From: Pampus argenteus
Lineage: Eukaryota > Chordata > Actinopteri > Scombriformes > Stromateidae
NCBI GenBank assembly: GCA_036937835.1
Contig: CM072864.1
Coordinates: 23,954,501-24,018,500 of the forward strand
Direction: 5' to 3'
Length of the DNA: 64,000 bases
Part shown: positions 1-12,404 of the stretch, one piece after another
Numbering within the stretch: position 1 is the first letter of the stretch
How the letters are laid out: the number at the start of each line of letters is the position of its first letter
The notes under the pieces: generated by a model
What the model saw: the letters and a program-made list of their open reading frames with translations, nothing else
Told to the model about the DNA's origin: nothing
The model's database searches: none
Position numbers and translations under genes: made by a program

Positions 1-178
1 AATCAAAACCATGTTTGCCATCAACAAGTAACTGATTTCTAATGATTAGGACCAAAAAACTCACTTCTGAGAGCTTCCTGCAGCTTTTACTATAACATTT
101 GTAAAAATAGCTTTCTCTCGGAGAGAGAAGGCCAAAACTGACAACTACAGTTTTTCTTAAACAAAGAGCAATTTTATC

Positions 179-347
179 AATCAAAACCATGTTTGCCATC
201 AACAAGTAACTGATTTCTAATGATTAGGACCAAAAAACTCACTTCTGAGAGCTTCCTGCAGCTTTTACTGTAACATTTGTAAAAATAGCTTTCTCTCAGG
301 CCAAAACTGACAACTACAGTTTTTCTTAAACAAAGAGCAATATTTTC
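179..347 (+). repeat. Representative short (S, 169-bp) monomer
   Basis: This is a reference copy of the short form. In order it holds the conserved head (AATCAAAACCATG), a CTGATTTCTAATGATTAGGA block, CTTCCTGCAGC with a PstI site (CTGCAG), TTTGTAAAAATAGC with the short A-run, CTTTCTCTCAGGCC where the palindrome arm is missing, the GACAACTACAG block and the tail (GAGCAATATTTTC). The consensus S monomer contains no CpG. The S form differs from the L form by 9 bp at a single place. Confidence 0.95.
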
Positions 348-525
348 AATCAAAACCATGTTTGCCATCAACAAGTAACTGATTTCTAATGATTAGGACC
401 AAAAAACTCACTTCTGAGAGCTTCCTGCAGCTTTTACTATAACATTTGTAAAAATAGCTTTCTCTCGGAGAGAGAAGGCCAGAACTGACAACTACAGTTT
501 TTCTTAAACAAAGAGCAATTTTTTC

Positions 526-703
526 AATCAAAACCATGTTTGCCATCAACAAGTAACTGATTTCTAATGATTAGGACCAAAAAACTCACTTCTGAGAGCT
601 TCCTGCAGCTTTTACTGTAACATTTGTAAAAATAGCTTTCTCTCGGCGAGAGAAGGCCAAAACTGACAACTACAGTTTTTCTTAAACAACAAGCAATATT
701 TTC
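526..703 (+). repeat. Representative long (L, 178-bp) monomer with palindrome
   Basis: This is a reference copy of the long form. It matches the S monomer except that CTCTCAGGCC is replaced by CTCTCGGCGAGAGAAGGCC, which adds 9 bp and completes a palindrome. L and S monomers are interspersed throughout the array. Loop variants GGC, GGA, AGA and AGT are seen in other L monomers, with both arms kept. Confidence 0.95.
638..654. repeat. 17-bp near-perfect palindrome of the L monomer
   Basis: TTCTCTCG-G-CGAGAGAA has 8-bp arms around one central G. A hairpin from it would have a 7-bp stem and a three-base loop. The same element occurs in every L monomer; at 113-129 the loop is GGA, and AGA and AGT loops occur elsewhere. 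On the minus strand it is followed by AGCTATTTTT and so superficially resembles a bacterial terminator, but it is part of the repeat. Hairpin extrusion in vivo is not shown. Confidence 0.85.
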
Positions 704-881
704 AATCAAAACCATGTTTGCCATCAACAAGTAACTGATTTCTAATGATTAGGACCAAAAAACTCACTTCTAAGAGCTTCCTGCTGCTTTTACTGTAACA
801 TTTGTAAAAATAGCTTTCTCTCGGCGAGAGAAGGCCAAAACTGACAACTACAGTTTTTCTTAAACAAAGAGCAATATTTTC

Positions 882-1744
882 AATCAAAACCATGTTTGCC
901 ATCAACAAGTAACTGATTTCTAATGATTAGGACCAAAAAACTCACTTCTGAGAGCTTCCTGCAGCTTTTACTGTAACATTTGTAAAAATAGCTTTCTCTC
1001 AGGCCAAAACTGACAACTACAGTTTTCCTTAAACAAGGAGCAATATTTTCAATCAAAACCATGTTTGCCACCAACAAGTAACTGATTTCTAATGATTAGG
1101 ACCAGAAAACTCACTTCTGAGAGCTTCCTGCAGCTTTTACTGTAACATTTGTAAAAATCGCTTTCTCTCAGGCCAAAACTGACAACTACAGTTTTCCTTA
1201 AACAAGGAGCAATATTTTCAATCAAAACCATGTTTGCCATCAACAAGTAACTGATTTCTAATGATTACGACCAAAAAACTCACTTCTGAGAGCTTCCTGC
1301 AGCTTTTACTGTAACATTTGTAAAAATAGCTTTCTCTCAGGCCAAAACTGACAACTACAGTTTTTCTTAAACAAAGAGCAATATTTTTAATCAAAACCAT
1401 GTTTGCCATCAACAAGTAACTGATTTCTAATGATTAGGACCAAAAAACTCACTTCTGAGAGCTTCCTGCAGCTTTTACTATAACATTTGTAAAAATAGCT
1501 TTCTCTCAGAGAGAGAAGGCCAGAACTGACAACTACAGTTTTTCTTAAACAAAGAGCATTTTTTTCAATCAAAACCATGTTTGCCATCAACAAGTAACTG
1601 ATTTCTAATGATTAGGACCAAAAAACTCACTTCTGAGAGCTTCCTGCTGCTTTTACTGTAACATTTGTAAAAATAGCTTTCTCTCGGCGAGAGAAGGCCA
1701 AAACTGACAACTACAGTTTTTCTTAAACAAAAAGCAATATTTTC
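882..1744 (+). repeat. 863-bp pentamer higher-order repeat, copy 1
   Basis: Five monomers of 169, 169, 169, 178 and 178 bp form a unit that repeats immediately at 1745-2607. Shared private variants include TTTGCCACC, GATTACGACC and the TATTTTTAATC tail. Phase is arbitrary: the offset-863 match runs from about 900 to about 1932. Confidence 0.85.
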
Positions 1745-2607
1745 AATCAAAACCATGTTTGCAATCAACAAGTAACTGATTTCTAATGATTAGGACCAAA
1801 AAACTCACTTCTGAGAGCTTCCTGCAGCTTTTACTGTAACATTTGTAAAAATAGCTTTCTCTCAGGCCAAAACTGACAACTACAGTTTTCCTTAAACAAG
1901 GAGCAATATTTTCAATCAAAACCATGTTTGCCACCAACAAGTAACTGATTTCTAATGATTAGGACCAGAAAACTCACTTCTGAGAGCTTCCTGCAGCTTT
2001 TACTGTAACATTTGTAAAAATCGCTTTCTCTCAGGCCAAAACTGACAACTACAGTTTTCCTTAAACAAGGAGCAATATTTTCAATCAAAACCATGTTTGC
2101 CATCAACAAGTAACTGATTTCTAATGATTACGACCAAAAAACTCACTTCTGAGAGCTTCCTGCAGCTTTTACTGTAACATTTGTAAAAATAGCTTTCTCT
2201 CAGGCCAAAACTGACAACTACAGTTTTTCTTAAACAAAGAGCAATATTTTTAATCAAAACCATGTTTGCCATCAACAAGTAACTGATTTCTAATGATTAG
2301 GACCAAAAAACTCACTTCTGAGAGCTTCCTGCAGCTTTTACTATAACATTTGTAAAAATAGCTTTCTCTCAGAGAGAGAAGGCCAGAACTGACAACTACA
2401 GTTTTTCTTAAACAAAGAGCATTTTTTTCAATCAAAACCATGTTTGCCATCAACAAGTAACTGATTTCTAATGATTAGGACCAAAAAACTCACTTCTGAG
2501 AGCTTCCTGCTGCTTTTACTGTAACATTTGTAAAAATAGCTTTCTCTCGGCGAGAGAAGGCCAAAACTGACAACTACAGTTTTTCTTAAACAAAAAGCAA
2601 TATTTTC
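1745..2607 (+). repeat. 863-bp pentamer higher-order repeat, copy 2
   Basis: This is the tandem second copy of the pentamer. It differs from copy 1 near 1762, where TTTGCAATC replaces TTTGCCATC; the same change recurs 863 bp later near 2625, which fixes the direction of the match. The pentamer is not amplified further in the window. Confidence 0.85.
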
Positions 2608-2776
2608 AATCAAAACCATGTTTGCAATCAACAAGTAACTGATTTCTAATGATTAGGACCAAAAAACTCACTTCTGAGAGCTTCCTGCAGCTTTTACTGT
2701 AACATTTGTAAAAATAGCTTTCTCTCAGGCCAAAACTGACAACTACAGTTTTCCTTAAACAAGGAGCAATATTTTC

Positions 2777-2944
2777 AATCAAAACCATGTTTGCCATCAA
2801 CAAGTAACTGATTTCTAAGATTAGGACCAAAAAACTCACTTCTGAGAGCTTCCTGCAGCTTTTACTGTAACATTTGTAAAAATAGTTTTCTCTCAGGCCA
2901 AAACTGACAACTACAGTTTTTCTTAAACAACGAGCAATATTTTA
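2777..2944 (+). repeat. 168-bp monomer variant (TAAGATT)
   Basis: CTAATGATT is reduced to CTAAGATT (about 2815-2821), giving a 168-bp monomer. Because 168 is divisible by three, a minus-strand open frame can run through two monomers here, which explains the longer 111-125-codon frames that appear wherever this variant occurs (for example 14325-14690, 16396-16770 and 38286-38660). The variant marks one monomer lineage and is a useful phylogenetic character within the array. Confidence 0.85.
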
Positions 2945-4511
2945 AATCAAAACCATGTTTGCCATCAACAAGTAACTGATATCTAATGATTAGGACCAAA
3001 AAACTCACTTCTGAGAGCTTCCTGCTGCTTTTACTGTAACATTTGTAAAAATAGTTTTCTCTCAGGCCAAAACTGACAACTACAGTTTTTCTTAAACAAG
3101 GAGCAATATTTTCAATCAAAACCATGTTTGCCATCAACAAGTAACTGATTTCTAATGATTAGGACCAAAAAACTCACTTCTGAGAGCTTCCTGAAGCTTT
3201 TACTGTAACATTTGTAAAAATAGCTTTATCTCAGTGAGAGAAGGCCAAAACTGACAACTACAGTTTTTCTTAAACAACGAGCAATATTTTCAATCAAAAC
3301 CATGTTTACCATCAACAAGTAACTGATTTCTAATGATTAGGACCAAAAAACTCACTTCTGAGAGCTTCCTGCAGCTTTTACTGTAACATTTGTAAAAATA
3401 GCTTTCTCTCGGCGAGAGAAGGCCAAAACTGACAACTACAGTTTTTCTTAAACAACAAGCAATATTTTCAATCAAAACCATGTTTGCCATCAACAAGTAA
3501 CTGATTTCTAATGATTAGGACCAGAAAACTCACTTCTGAGAGCTTCCTGCAGCTTTTACTGTAACATTTGTAAAAATCGCTTTCTCTCAGGCCAAAACTG
3601 ACAACTACAGTTTTCCTTAAACAAGGAGCAATATTTTCAATCAAAACCATGTTTGCCATCAACAAGTAACTGATTTCTAATGATTACGACCAAAAAACTC
3701 ACTTCTGAGAGCTTCCTGCAGCTTTTACTGTAACATTTGTAAAAATAGCTTTCTCTCAGGCCAAAACTGACAACTACAGTTTTTCTTAAACAAAGAGCAA
3801 TATTTTCAATCAAAACCATGTTTGCCATCAACAAGTAACTGATTTCTAATGATTAGGACCAAAAAACTCACTTCTGAGAGCTTCCTGCAGCTTTTACTAT
3901 AACATTTGTAAAAATAGCTTTCTCTCGGAGAGAGAAGGCCAGAACTGACAACTACAGTTTTTCTTAAACAAAGAGCAATTTTTTCAATCAAAACCATGTT
4001 TGCCATCAACAAGTAACTGATTTCTAATGATTAGGACCAAAAAACTCACTTCTGAGAGCTTCCTGCAGCTTTTACTGTAACATTTGTAAAAATAGCTTTC
4101 TCTCGGCGAGAGAAGGCCAAAACTGACAACTACAGTTTTTCTTAAACAACAAGCAATATTTTCAATCAAAACCATGTTTGCCATCAACAAGTAACTGATT
4201 TCTAATGATTAGGACCAAAAAACTCACTTCTGAGAGCTTCCTGCTGCTTTTACTGTAACATTTGTAAAAATAGCTTTCTCTCGGCGAGAGAAGGCCAAAA
4301 CTGACAACTACAGTTTTTCTTAAACAAAGAGCAATATTTTCAATCAAAACCATGTTTGCCATCAACAAGTAACTGATTTCTAATGATTAGGACCAAAAAA
4401 CTCACTTCTGAGAGCTTCCTGCAGCTTTTACTGTAACATTTGTAAAAAATAGCTTTCTCTCAGGCCAAAACTGACAACTACAGTTTTTCTTAAACAAGGA
4501 GCAATATTTTC

Positions 4512-6239
4512 AATCAAAACCATGTTTGCCATCAACAAGTATCTGATTTCTAATGCTTAGGACCAAAAAACTCACTTCTGAGAGCTTCCTGCAGCTTTCA
4601 CTGTAACATTTGTAAAAATAGCTTTCTCTCAGGCCAAAACTGACAACTACAGTTTTTCTTAAACAAGGAGCAATATTTTCAATCAAAACCATGTTTGCCA
4701 TCAACAAGTAACTGATTTCTAATGATTAGGACCAAAAAACTCACTTCTGAGAGCTTCCTGCAGCTTTTACTGTAACATTTGTAAAAATATCTTTGTCTCA
4801 GGCCAAAACTGACAACTACAGTTTTTCTTAAACAAGGAGCAATATTTTCAATCAAAACCATGTTTGCCATCAACAAGTAACTAATTTCTAATGATTAGGA
4901 CCAAAAAACTAACTTCTGAGAGCTTCCTGCAGCTTTTACTGTAACATTTGTAAAAATAGCTTTCTCTCGGCGAGAGAAGGCCAAAGCTGACAACTACAGT
5001 TTTTCTTAAACAAGGAGCAATATTTTCAATCAAAACCATGTTTGCCATCAACAAGTAACTGATTTCTAATTATTAGGACCAAAAAACTCACTTCTGAGAG
5101 CTTCCTGCAGCTTTTACTGTAACATTTGTAAAAATAGCTTTCTCTCAGGCCAAAACTGACAACTACAGTTTTTCTTAAACAAGGAGCAATATTTTCAATC
5201 AAAACCATGTTTGCCATTAACAAGTAACTGATTTCTAATGATTAGGAGCCCAAAAATAACCTCTGAGAGCTTCCTGCAGCTTTTACTGTAACATTTGTAA
5301 AAATAGCTTTCTCTCAGGCCAAAACTGACAACTACAGTTTTTCTTAAACAAGGAGCAATATTTTCAATCAAAACCATGTTTGCCATCAACAAGTAACTGG
5401 TTTCTAATGCTTAGGACCAAAAAACTCACTTCTGAGAGCTTCCTGCAGCTTTTACTGTAACATTTGTAAAAATAGCTTTCTCTCAGGCCAAAACTGACAA
5501 CTACAGTTTTTCTTAAACAAGGAGCAATATTTTCAATCAAAACCATGTTTGCCATCAACAAGTAACTGATTTCTAATGATTAGGAGCCCAAAAATAACTT
5601 CTGAGAGCTTCCTGCAGCTTTTACTGTAACATTTGTAAAAATAGCTTTCTCTCAGGCCAAAACTGACAACTACAGTTTTTCTTAAACAAGGAGCAATATT
5701 TTCAATAAAAATCATGTTTGCCATCAACAAGTAACTGATTTCTAATGATTAGGACCAAAAAACTCACTTCTGAGAGCTTCCTGCAGCTTTTACTGTAACA
5801 TTTGTAAAAATAGCTTTCTCTCAGGCCAAAACTGACAACTACAGTTTTTCTTAAACAAGGAGCAATATTTTCAATCAAAACCATGTTTGCCATCAACAAG
5901 TAACTGATTTCTAATGATTAGGACCAAAAAACTCACTTCTGAGAGCTTCCTGCAGCTTTTACTGTAACATTTGTAAAAAATAGCTTTGTCTCAGGCAAAA
6001 ACGACAACTACAGTTTTTCTTAAACAAGGAGCAATATTTTCAATCAAAACCATGTTTGCCATCAACAAGTAACTGATTTCTAATGATAAGGACCAAAAAA
6101 CTCACTTCTGAGAGCTTCCTGCAGCTTTTACTGTAACATTTGTAAAAATAGCTTTCTCTCAGGCCAAAACTGACAACTACAGTTTTTCTTAAACAAGGAT
6201 CAATATTTTCAATAAAAACCATGTTTGCCATCAACAAGT
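4512..6239 (+). repeat. Run of mostly short monomers
   Basis: Monomers here are almost all the 169-bp S form with the AACAAGGAGCAAT tail; one L monomer occurs around 4850-5030. The run recurs at about 9677-11404 and about 31567-33294 as part of the larger blocks. It shows that S and L forms are locally clustered and not randomly mixed. Confidence 0.75.
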
Positions 6240-6825
6240 AACTGATTTCTAATGATCAGGACCAAAAAACTCACTTCTGAGAGCTCCCTGCAGCTTTTAC
6301 TGTAACATTTGTAAAAATAGTTTTCTCTCAGGCCAAAACTGACAACTACAGTTTTTCTTAAACAACGAGCAATATTTTAAATCAAAACCATGTTTGCCAT
6401 CAAGTAACTGATATCTAATGATTAGGACCAAAAAACTCACTTCTGAGAGCTTCCTGCTGCTTTTACTGTAACATTTGTAAAAATAGTTTTCTCTCAGGCC
6501 AAAACTGACAACTACAGTTTTTCTTAAACAAGGAGCAATATTTTCAATCAAAACCATGTTTGCCATCAACAAGTAACTGATTTCTAATGATTAGGACCAA
6601 AAAACTCACTTCTGAGAGCTTCCTGAAGCTTTTACTGTAACATTTGTAAAAATAGCTTTATCTCAGTTAGAGAAGGCCAAAACTGACAACTACAGTTTTT
6701 CTTAAACAACGAGCAATATTTTCAATCAAAACCATGTTTACCATCAACAAGTAACTGATTTCTAATGATTAGGACCAAAAAACTCACTTCTGAGAGCTTC
6801 CTGCAGCTTTTACTGTAACATTTGT

Positions 6826-6838
6826 AAAAAAAAAAAAA
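6826..6838 (+). repeat. A13 tract in monomer
   Basis: The usual TTTGTAAAAATAGC run is expanded to 13 A and is followed by TAGCTTTCTCTCAGG. It differs from the later tracts, which are followed by CGCTTTC. Confidence 0.9.
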
Positions 6839-7950
6839 TAGCTTTCTCTCAGGCCACAACTGACAATTACAGTTTTTCTTAAACAACGAGCAATATTTTA
6901 ATCAAAACCATGTTTACCATCAACAAGTAACTGATTTCTAATGATTAGGACCAAAAAACTCACTTCTGAGAGCTTCCTGCAGCTTTTACTGTAACATTTG
7001 TAAAAAATAGCTTTCTCTCGGCGAGAGAAGGCCAAAACTGAAGACTACAGTTTTTCTTAAACGAGGAGCAATATTTTCAATCAAAACCATGTTTGCCATC
7101 AATAAGTAACTGATATCTAATGATTAGGACCAAAAAACTCACTTGTGAGAGCTTCCTGCTGCTTTTACTGTAACATTTGTAAAAATAGTTTTCTCTCAGG
7201 CCAAAACTGACAACTACAGTTTTCCTTAAACAAGGAGCAATATTTTCAATCAAAACCATGTTTGCCATCAACAAGTAACTGATTTCTAATGATTACGACC
7301 AAAAAACTCACTTCTGAGAGCTTCCTGCAGCTTTTACTGTAACATTTGTAAAAATAGCTTTCTCTCAGGCCAAAACTGACAACTACAGTTTTTCTTAAAC
7401 AAAGAGCAATATTTTCAATCAAAACCATGTTTGCCATCAACAAGTAACTGATTTCTAATGATTAGGACCAAAAAACTCACTTCTGAGAGCTTCCTGCAGC
7501 TTTTACTATAACATTTGTAAAAATAGCTTTCTCTCAGAGAGAGAAGGCCAGAACTGACAACTACAGTTTTTCTTAAACAAAGAGCATTTTTTTCAATCAA
7601 AACCATGTTTGCCATCAACAAGTAACTGATTTCTAATGATTAGGACCAAAAAACTCACTTCTGAGAGCTTCCTGCAGCTTTTACTGTAACATTTGTAAAA
7701 ATAGCTTTCTCTCGGCGAGAGAAGGCCAAAACTGACAACTACAGTTTTTCTTAAACAACAAGCAATATTTTCAATCAAAACCATGTTTGCCATCAACAAG
7801 TAACTGATTTCTAATGATTAGGACCAAAAAACTCACTTCTGAGAGCTTCCTGCTGCTTTTACTGTAACATTTGTAAAAATAGCTTTCTCTCGGCGAGAGA
7901 AGGCCAAAACTGACAACTACAGTTTTTCTTAAACAAAGAGCAATATTTTC

Positions 7951-10900
7951 AATCAAAACCATGTTTGCCATCAACAAGTAACTGATTTCTAATGATTAGG
8001 ACCAAAAAACTCACTTCTGAGAGCTTCCTGCAGCTTTTACTGTAACATTTGTAAAAATAGCTTTCTCTCAGGCCAAAACTGACAACTACAGTTTTCCTTA
8101 AACAAGGAGCAATATTTTCAATCAAAACCATGTTTGCCATCAACAAGTAACTGATTTCTAAGATTAGGACCAAAAAACTCACTTCTGAGAGCTTCCTGCA
8201 GCTTTTACTGTAACATTTGTAAAAATAGTTTTCTCTCAGGCCAAAACTGACAACTACAGTTTTTCTTAAACAACGAGCAATATTTTAAATCAAAACCATG
8301 TTTGCCATCAACAAGTAACTGATATCTAATGATTAGGACCAAAAAACTCACTTCTGAGAGCTTCCTGCTGCTTTTACTGTAACATTTGTAAAAATAGTTT
8401 TCTCTCAGGCCAAAACTGACAACTACAGTTTTTCTTAAACAAGGAGCAATATTTTCAATCAAAACCATGTTTGCCATCAACAAGTAACTGATTTCTAATG
8501 ATTAGGACCAAAAAACTCACTTCTGAGAGCTTCCTGAAGCTTTTACTGTAACATTTGTAAAAATAGCTTTATCTCAGTGAGAGAAGGCCAAAACTGACAA
8601 CTACAGTTTTTCTTAAACAACGAGCAATATTTTCAATCAAAACCATGTTTACCATCAACAAGTAACTGATTTCTAATGATTAGGACCAAAAAACTCACTT
8701 CTGAGAGCTTCCTGCAGCTTTTACTGTAACATTTGTAAAAATAGCTTTCTCTCGGCGAGAGAAGGCCAAAACTGACAACTACAGTTTTTCTTAAACAACA
8801 AGCAATATTTTCAATCAAAACCATGTTTGCCATCAACAAGTAACTGATTTCTAATGATTAGGACCAGAAAACTCACTTCTGAGAGCTTCCTGCAGCTTTT
8901 ACTGTAACATTTGTAAAAATCGCTTTCTCTCAGGCCAAAACTGACAACTACAGTTTTCCTTAAACAAGGAGCAATATTTTCAATCAAAACCATGTTTGCC
9001 ATCAACAAGTAACTGATTTCTAATGATTACGACCAAAAAACTCACTTCTGAGAGCTTCCTGCAGCTTTTACTGTAACATTTGTAAAAATAGCTTTCTCTC
9101 AGGCCAAAACTGACAACTACAGTTTTTCTTAAACAAAGAGCAATTTTTTCAATCAAAACCATGTTTGCCATCAACAAGTAACTGATTTCTAATGATTAGG
9201 ACCAAAAAACTCACTTCTGAGAGCTTCCTGCAGCTTTTACTGTAACATTTGTAAAAATAGCTTTCTCTCGGCGAGAGAAGGCCAAAACTGACAACTACAG
9301 TTTTTCTTAAACAACAAGCAATATTTTCAATCAAAACCATGTTTGCCATCAACAAGTAACTGATTTCTAATGATTAGGACCAAAAAACTCACTTCTGAGA
9401 GCTTCCTGCTGCTTTTACTGTAACATTTGTAAAAATAGCTTTCTCTCGGCGAGAGAAGGCCAAAACTGACAACTACAGTTTTTCTTAAACAAAGAGCAAT
9501 ATTTTCAATCAAAACCATGTTTGCCATCAACAAGTAACTGATTTCTAATGATTAGGACCAAAAAACTCACTTCTGAGAGCTTCCTGCAGCTTTTACTGTA
9601 ACATTTGTAAAAAATAGCTTTCTCTCAGGCCAAAACTGACAACTACAGTTTTTCTTAAACAAGGAGCAATATTTTCAATCAAAACCATGTTTGCCATCAA
9701 CAAGTATCTGATTTCTAATGCTTAGGACCAAAAAACTCACTTCTGAGAGCTTCCTGCAGCTTTCACTGTAACATTTGTAAAAATAGCTTTCTCTCAGGCC
9801 AAAACTGACAACTACAGTTTTTCTTAAACAAGGAGCAATATTTTCAATCAAAACCATGTTTGCCATCAACAAGTAACTGATTTCTAATGATTAGGACCAA
9901 AAAACTCACTTCTGAGAGCTTCCTGCAGATTTTACTGTAACATTTGTAAAAATATCTTTGTCTCAGGCCAAAACTGACAACTACAGTTTTTCTTAAACAA
10001 GGAGCAATATTTTCAATCAAAACCATGTTTGCCATCAACAAGTAACTAATTTCTAATGATTAGGACCAAAAAACTAACTTCTGAGAGCTTCCTGCAGCTT
10101 TTACTGTAACATTTGTAAAAATAGCTTTCTCTCGGCGAGAGAAGGCCAAAGCTGACAACTACAGTTTTTCTTAAACAAGGAGCAATATTTTCAATCAAAA
10201 CCATGTTTGCCATCAACAAGTAACTGATTTCTAATTATTAGGACCAAAAAACTCACTTCTGAGAGCTTCCTGCAGCTTTTACTGTAACATTTGTAAAAAT
10301 AGCTTTCTCTCAGGCCAAAACTGACAACTACAGTTTTTCTTAAACAAGGAGCAATATTTTCAATCAAAACCATGTTTGCCATTAACAAGTAACTGATTTC
10401 TAATGATTAGGAGCCCAAAAATAACCTCTGAGAGCTTCCTGCAGCTTTTACTGTAACATTTGTAAAAATAGCTTTCTCTCAGGCCAAAACTGACAACTAC
10501 AGTTTTTCTTAAACAAGGAGCAATATTTTCAATCAAAACCATGTTTGCCATCAACAAGTAACTGGTTTCTAATGCTTAGGACCAAAAAACTCACTTCTGA
10601 GAGCTTCCTGCAGCTTTTACTGTAACATTTGTAAAAATAGCTTTCTCTCAGGCCAAAACTGACAACTACAGTTTTTCTTAAACAAGGAGCAATATTTTCA
10701 ATCAAAACCATGTTTGCCATCAACAAGTAACTGATTTCTAATGATTAGGAGCCCAAAAATAACTTCTGAGAGCTTCCTGCAGCTTTTACTGTAACATTTG
10801 TAAAAATAGCTTTCTCTCAGGCCAAAACTGACAACTACAGTTTTTCTTAAACAAGGAGCAATATTTTCAATAAAAATCATGTTTGCCATCAACAAGTAAC

Positions 10901-12240
10901 TGATTTCTAATGATTAGGACCAAAAAACTCACTTCTGAGAGCTTCCTGCAGCTTTTACTGTAACATTTGTAAAAATAGCTTTCTCTCAGGCCAAAACTGA
11001 CAACTACAGTTTTTCTTAAACAAGGAGCAATATTTTCAATCAAAACCATGTTTGCCATCAACAAGTAACTGATTTCTAATGATTAGGACCAAAAAACTCA
11101 CTTCTGAGAGCTTCCTGCAGCTTTTACTGTAACATTTGTAAAAAATAGCTTTGTCTCAGGCCAAAACGACAACTACAGTTTTTCTTAAACAAGGAGCAAT
11201 ATTTTCAATCAAAACCATGTTTGCCATCAACAAGTAACTGATTTCTAATGATAAGGACCAAAAAACTCACTTCTGAGAGCTTCCTGCAGCTTTTACTGTA
11301 ACATTTGTAAAAATAGCTTTCTCTCAGGCCAAAACTGACAACTACAGTTTTTCTTAAACAAGGATCAATATTTTCAATGAAAACCATGTTTGCCATCAAC
11401 AAGTAACTGATTTCTAATGATCAGGACCAAAAAACTCACTTCTGAGAGCTCCCTGCAGCTTTTACTGTAACATTTGTAAAAAATAGTTTTCTCTCAGGCC
11501 AAAACTGACAACTACAGTTTTTCTTAAACAACGAGCAATATTTTAAATCAAAACCATGTTTGCCATCAAGTAACTGATATCTAATGATTAGGACCAAAAA
11601 ACTCACTTCTGAGAGCTTCCTGCTGCTTTTACTGTAACATTTGTAAAAATAGTTTTCTCTCAGGCCAAAACTGACAACTACAGTTTTTCTTAAACAAGGA
11701 GCAATATTTTCAATCAAAACCATGTTTGCCATCAACAAGTAACTGATTTCTAATGATTAGGACCAAAAAACTCACTTCTGAGAGCTTCCTGAAGCTTTTA
11801 CTGTAACATTTGTAAAAATAGCTTTATCTCAGTGAGAGAAGGCCAAAACTGACAACTACAGTTTTTCTTAAACAACGAGCAATATTTTCAATCAAAACCA
11901 TGTTTACCATCAACAAGTAACTGATTTCTAATGATTAGGACCAAAAAACTCACTTCTGAGAGCTTCCTGCAGCTTTTACTGTAACATTTGTAAAAAAAAA
12001 AAAAATAGCTTTCTCTCAGGCCACAACTGACAATTACAGTTTTTCTTAAACAACGAGCAATATTTTAATCAAAACCATGTTTGCCATCAACAAGTAACTG
12101 ATTTCTAATGATTAGGAGCAAAAAACTCACTTGTGAGAGCTTCCTGCTGCTTTTACTGTAACATTTGTAAAAATAGTTTTCTCTCAGGCCAAAACTGACA
12201 ACTACAGTTTTTCTTAAACAAGGAGCAATATTTTCAATCA
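7951..12240 (+). repeat. 5.3-kb higher-order block D2
   Basis: This is the second copy of D1, shorter by two monomers. At about 8982-9150 a monomer combines the left part of one D1 monomer with the right part of the next, as expected of an in-register deletion between neighbours. The last shared private variant is CACTTGTGAGAG (about 7141 in D1, about 12129 here). Most of D2 also lies inside the 22-kb duplication and so appears a third time at about 30461-34130. Confidence 0.85.
11992..12005 (+). repeat. A14 tract in monomer
   Basis: D2 counterpart of the A13 tract at 6826, one base longer. It is identical in length to its unit-B copy at 33882-33895. Confidence 0.9.
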
Positions 12241-12404
12241 AAACCATGTTTGCCATCAACAAGTAACTGATTTCTAATGATTAGGAGCAAAAAACTCACT
12301 TCTGAGAGCTTCCTGCAGCTTTTACTGTAACATTTGTAAAAATAGCTTTCTCTCAGGCCAAAACTGACAACTACAGTTTTTCTTAAACAAAGAGCAATAT
12401 TTTC

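Larger units (their letters stand above)
1..1647 (+). repeat. Partial copy of a block repeated at +12,404 bp
   Basis: The order and private variants of the monomers here match 12405-14051 at a constant offset of 12,404 bp, including the TTCTAAGAG variant (about 774 and 13178) and the TTTGCCACC variant (about 1071 and 13475). The match ends at 1648, where GCTGC replaces GCAGC. The left limit is cut by the window. Confidence 0.8.
2608..7950 (+). repeat. 5.3-kb higher-order block D1
   Basis: Monomer order here recurs at an offset of 5,343 bp (start) falling to 5,165-5,166 and then 4,988 bp, because D2 lacks two single monomers present here (about 3808-3985, and one of about 177 bp near 6901-7078). 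Private variants shared with D2 include CCTGAAGCTT (a HindIII site, about 3191), AGGAGCCCAAAAATAA (about 5245 and 5583), GATAAGGACC (about 6086), the CATCAAGTAAC 3-bp deletion (about 6400) and the A13 tract at 6826-6838. Homology with D2 fades after about 7240. Confidence 0.85.

Noticed and set aside
638..654. Rho-independent terminator on the minus strand (hairpin followed by AGCTATTTTT)
   Set aside because: The hairpin is an integral part of every L monomer, its T-run is the complement of the A-run, and the array is eukaryotic satellite with no upstream gene.
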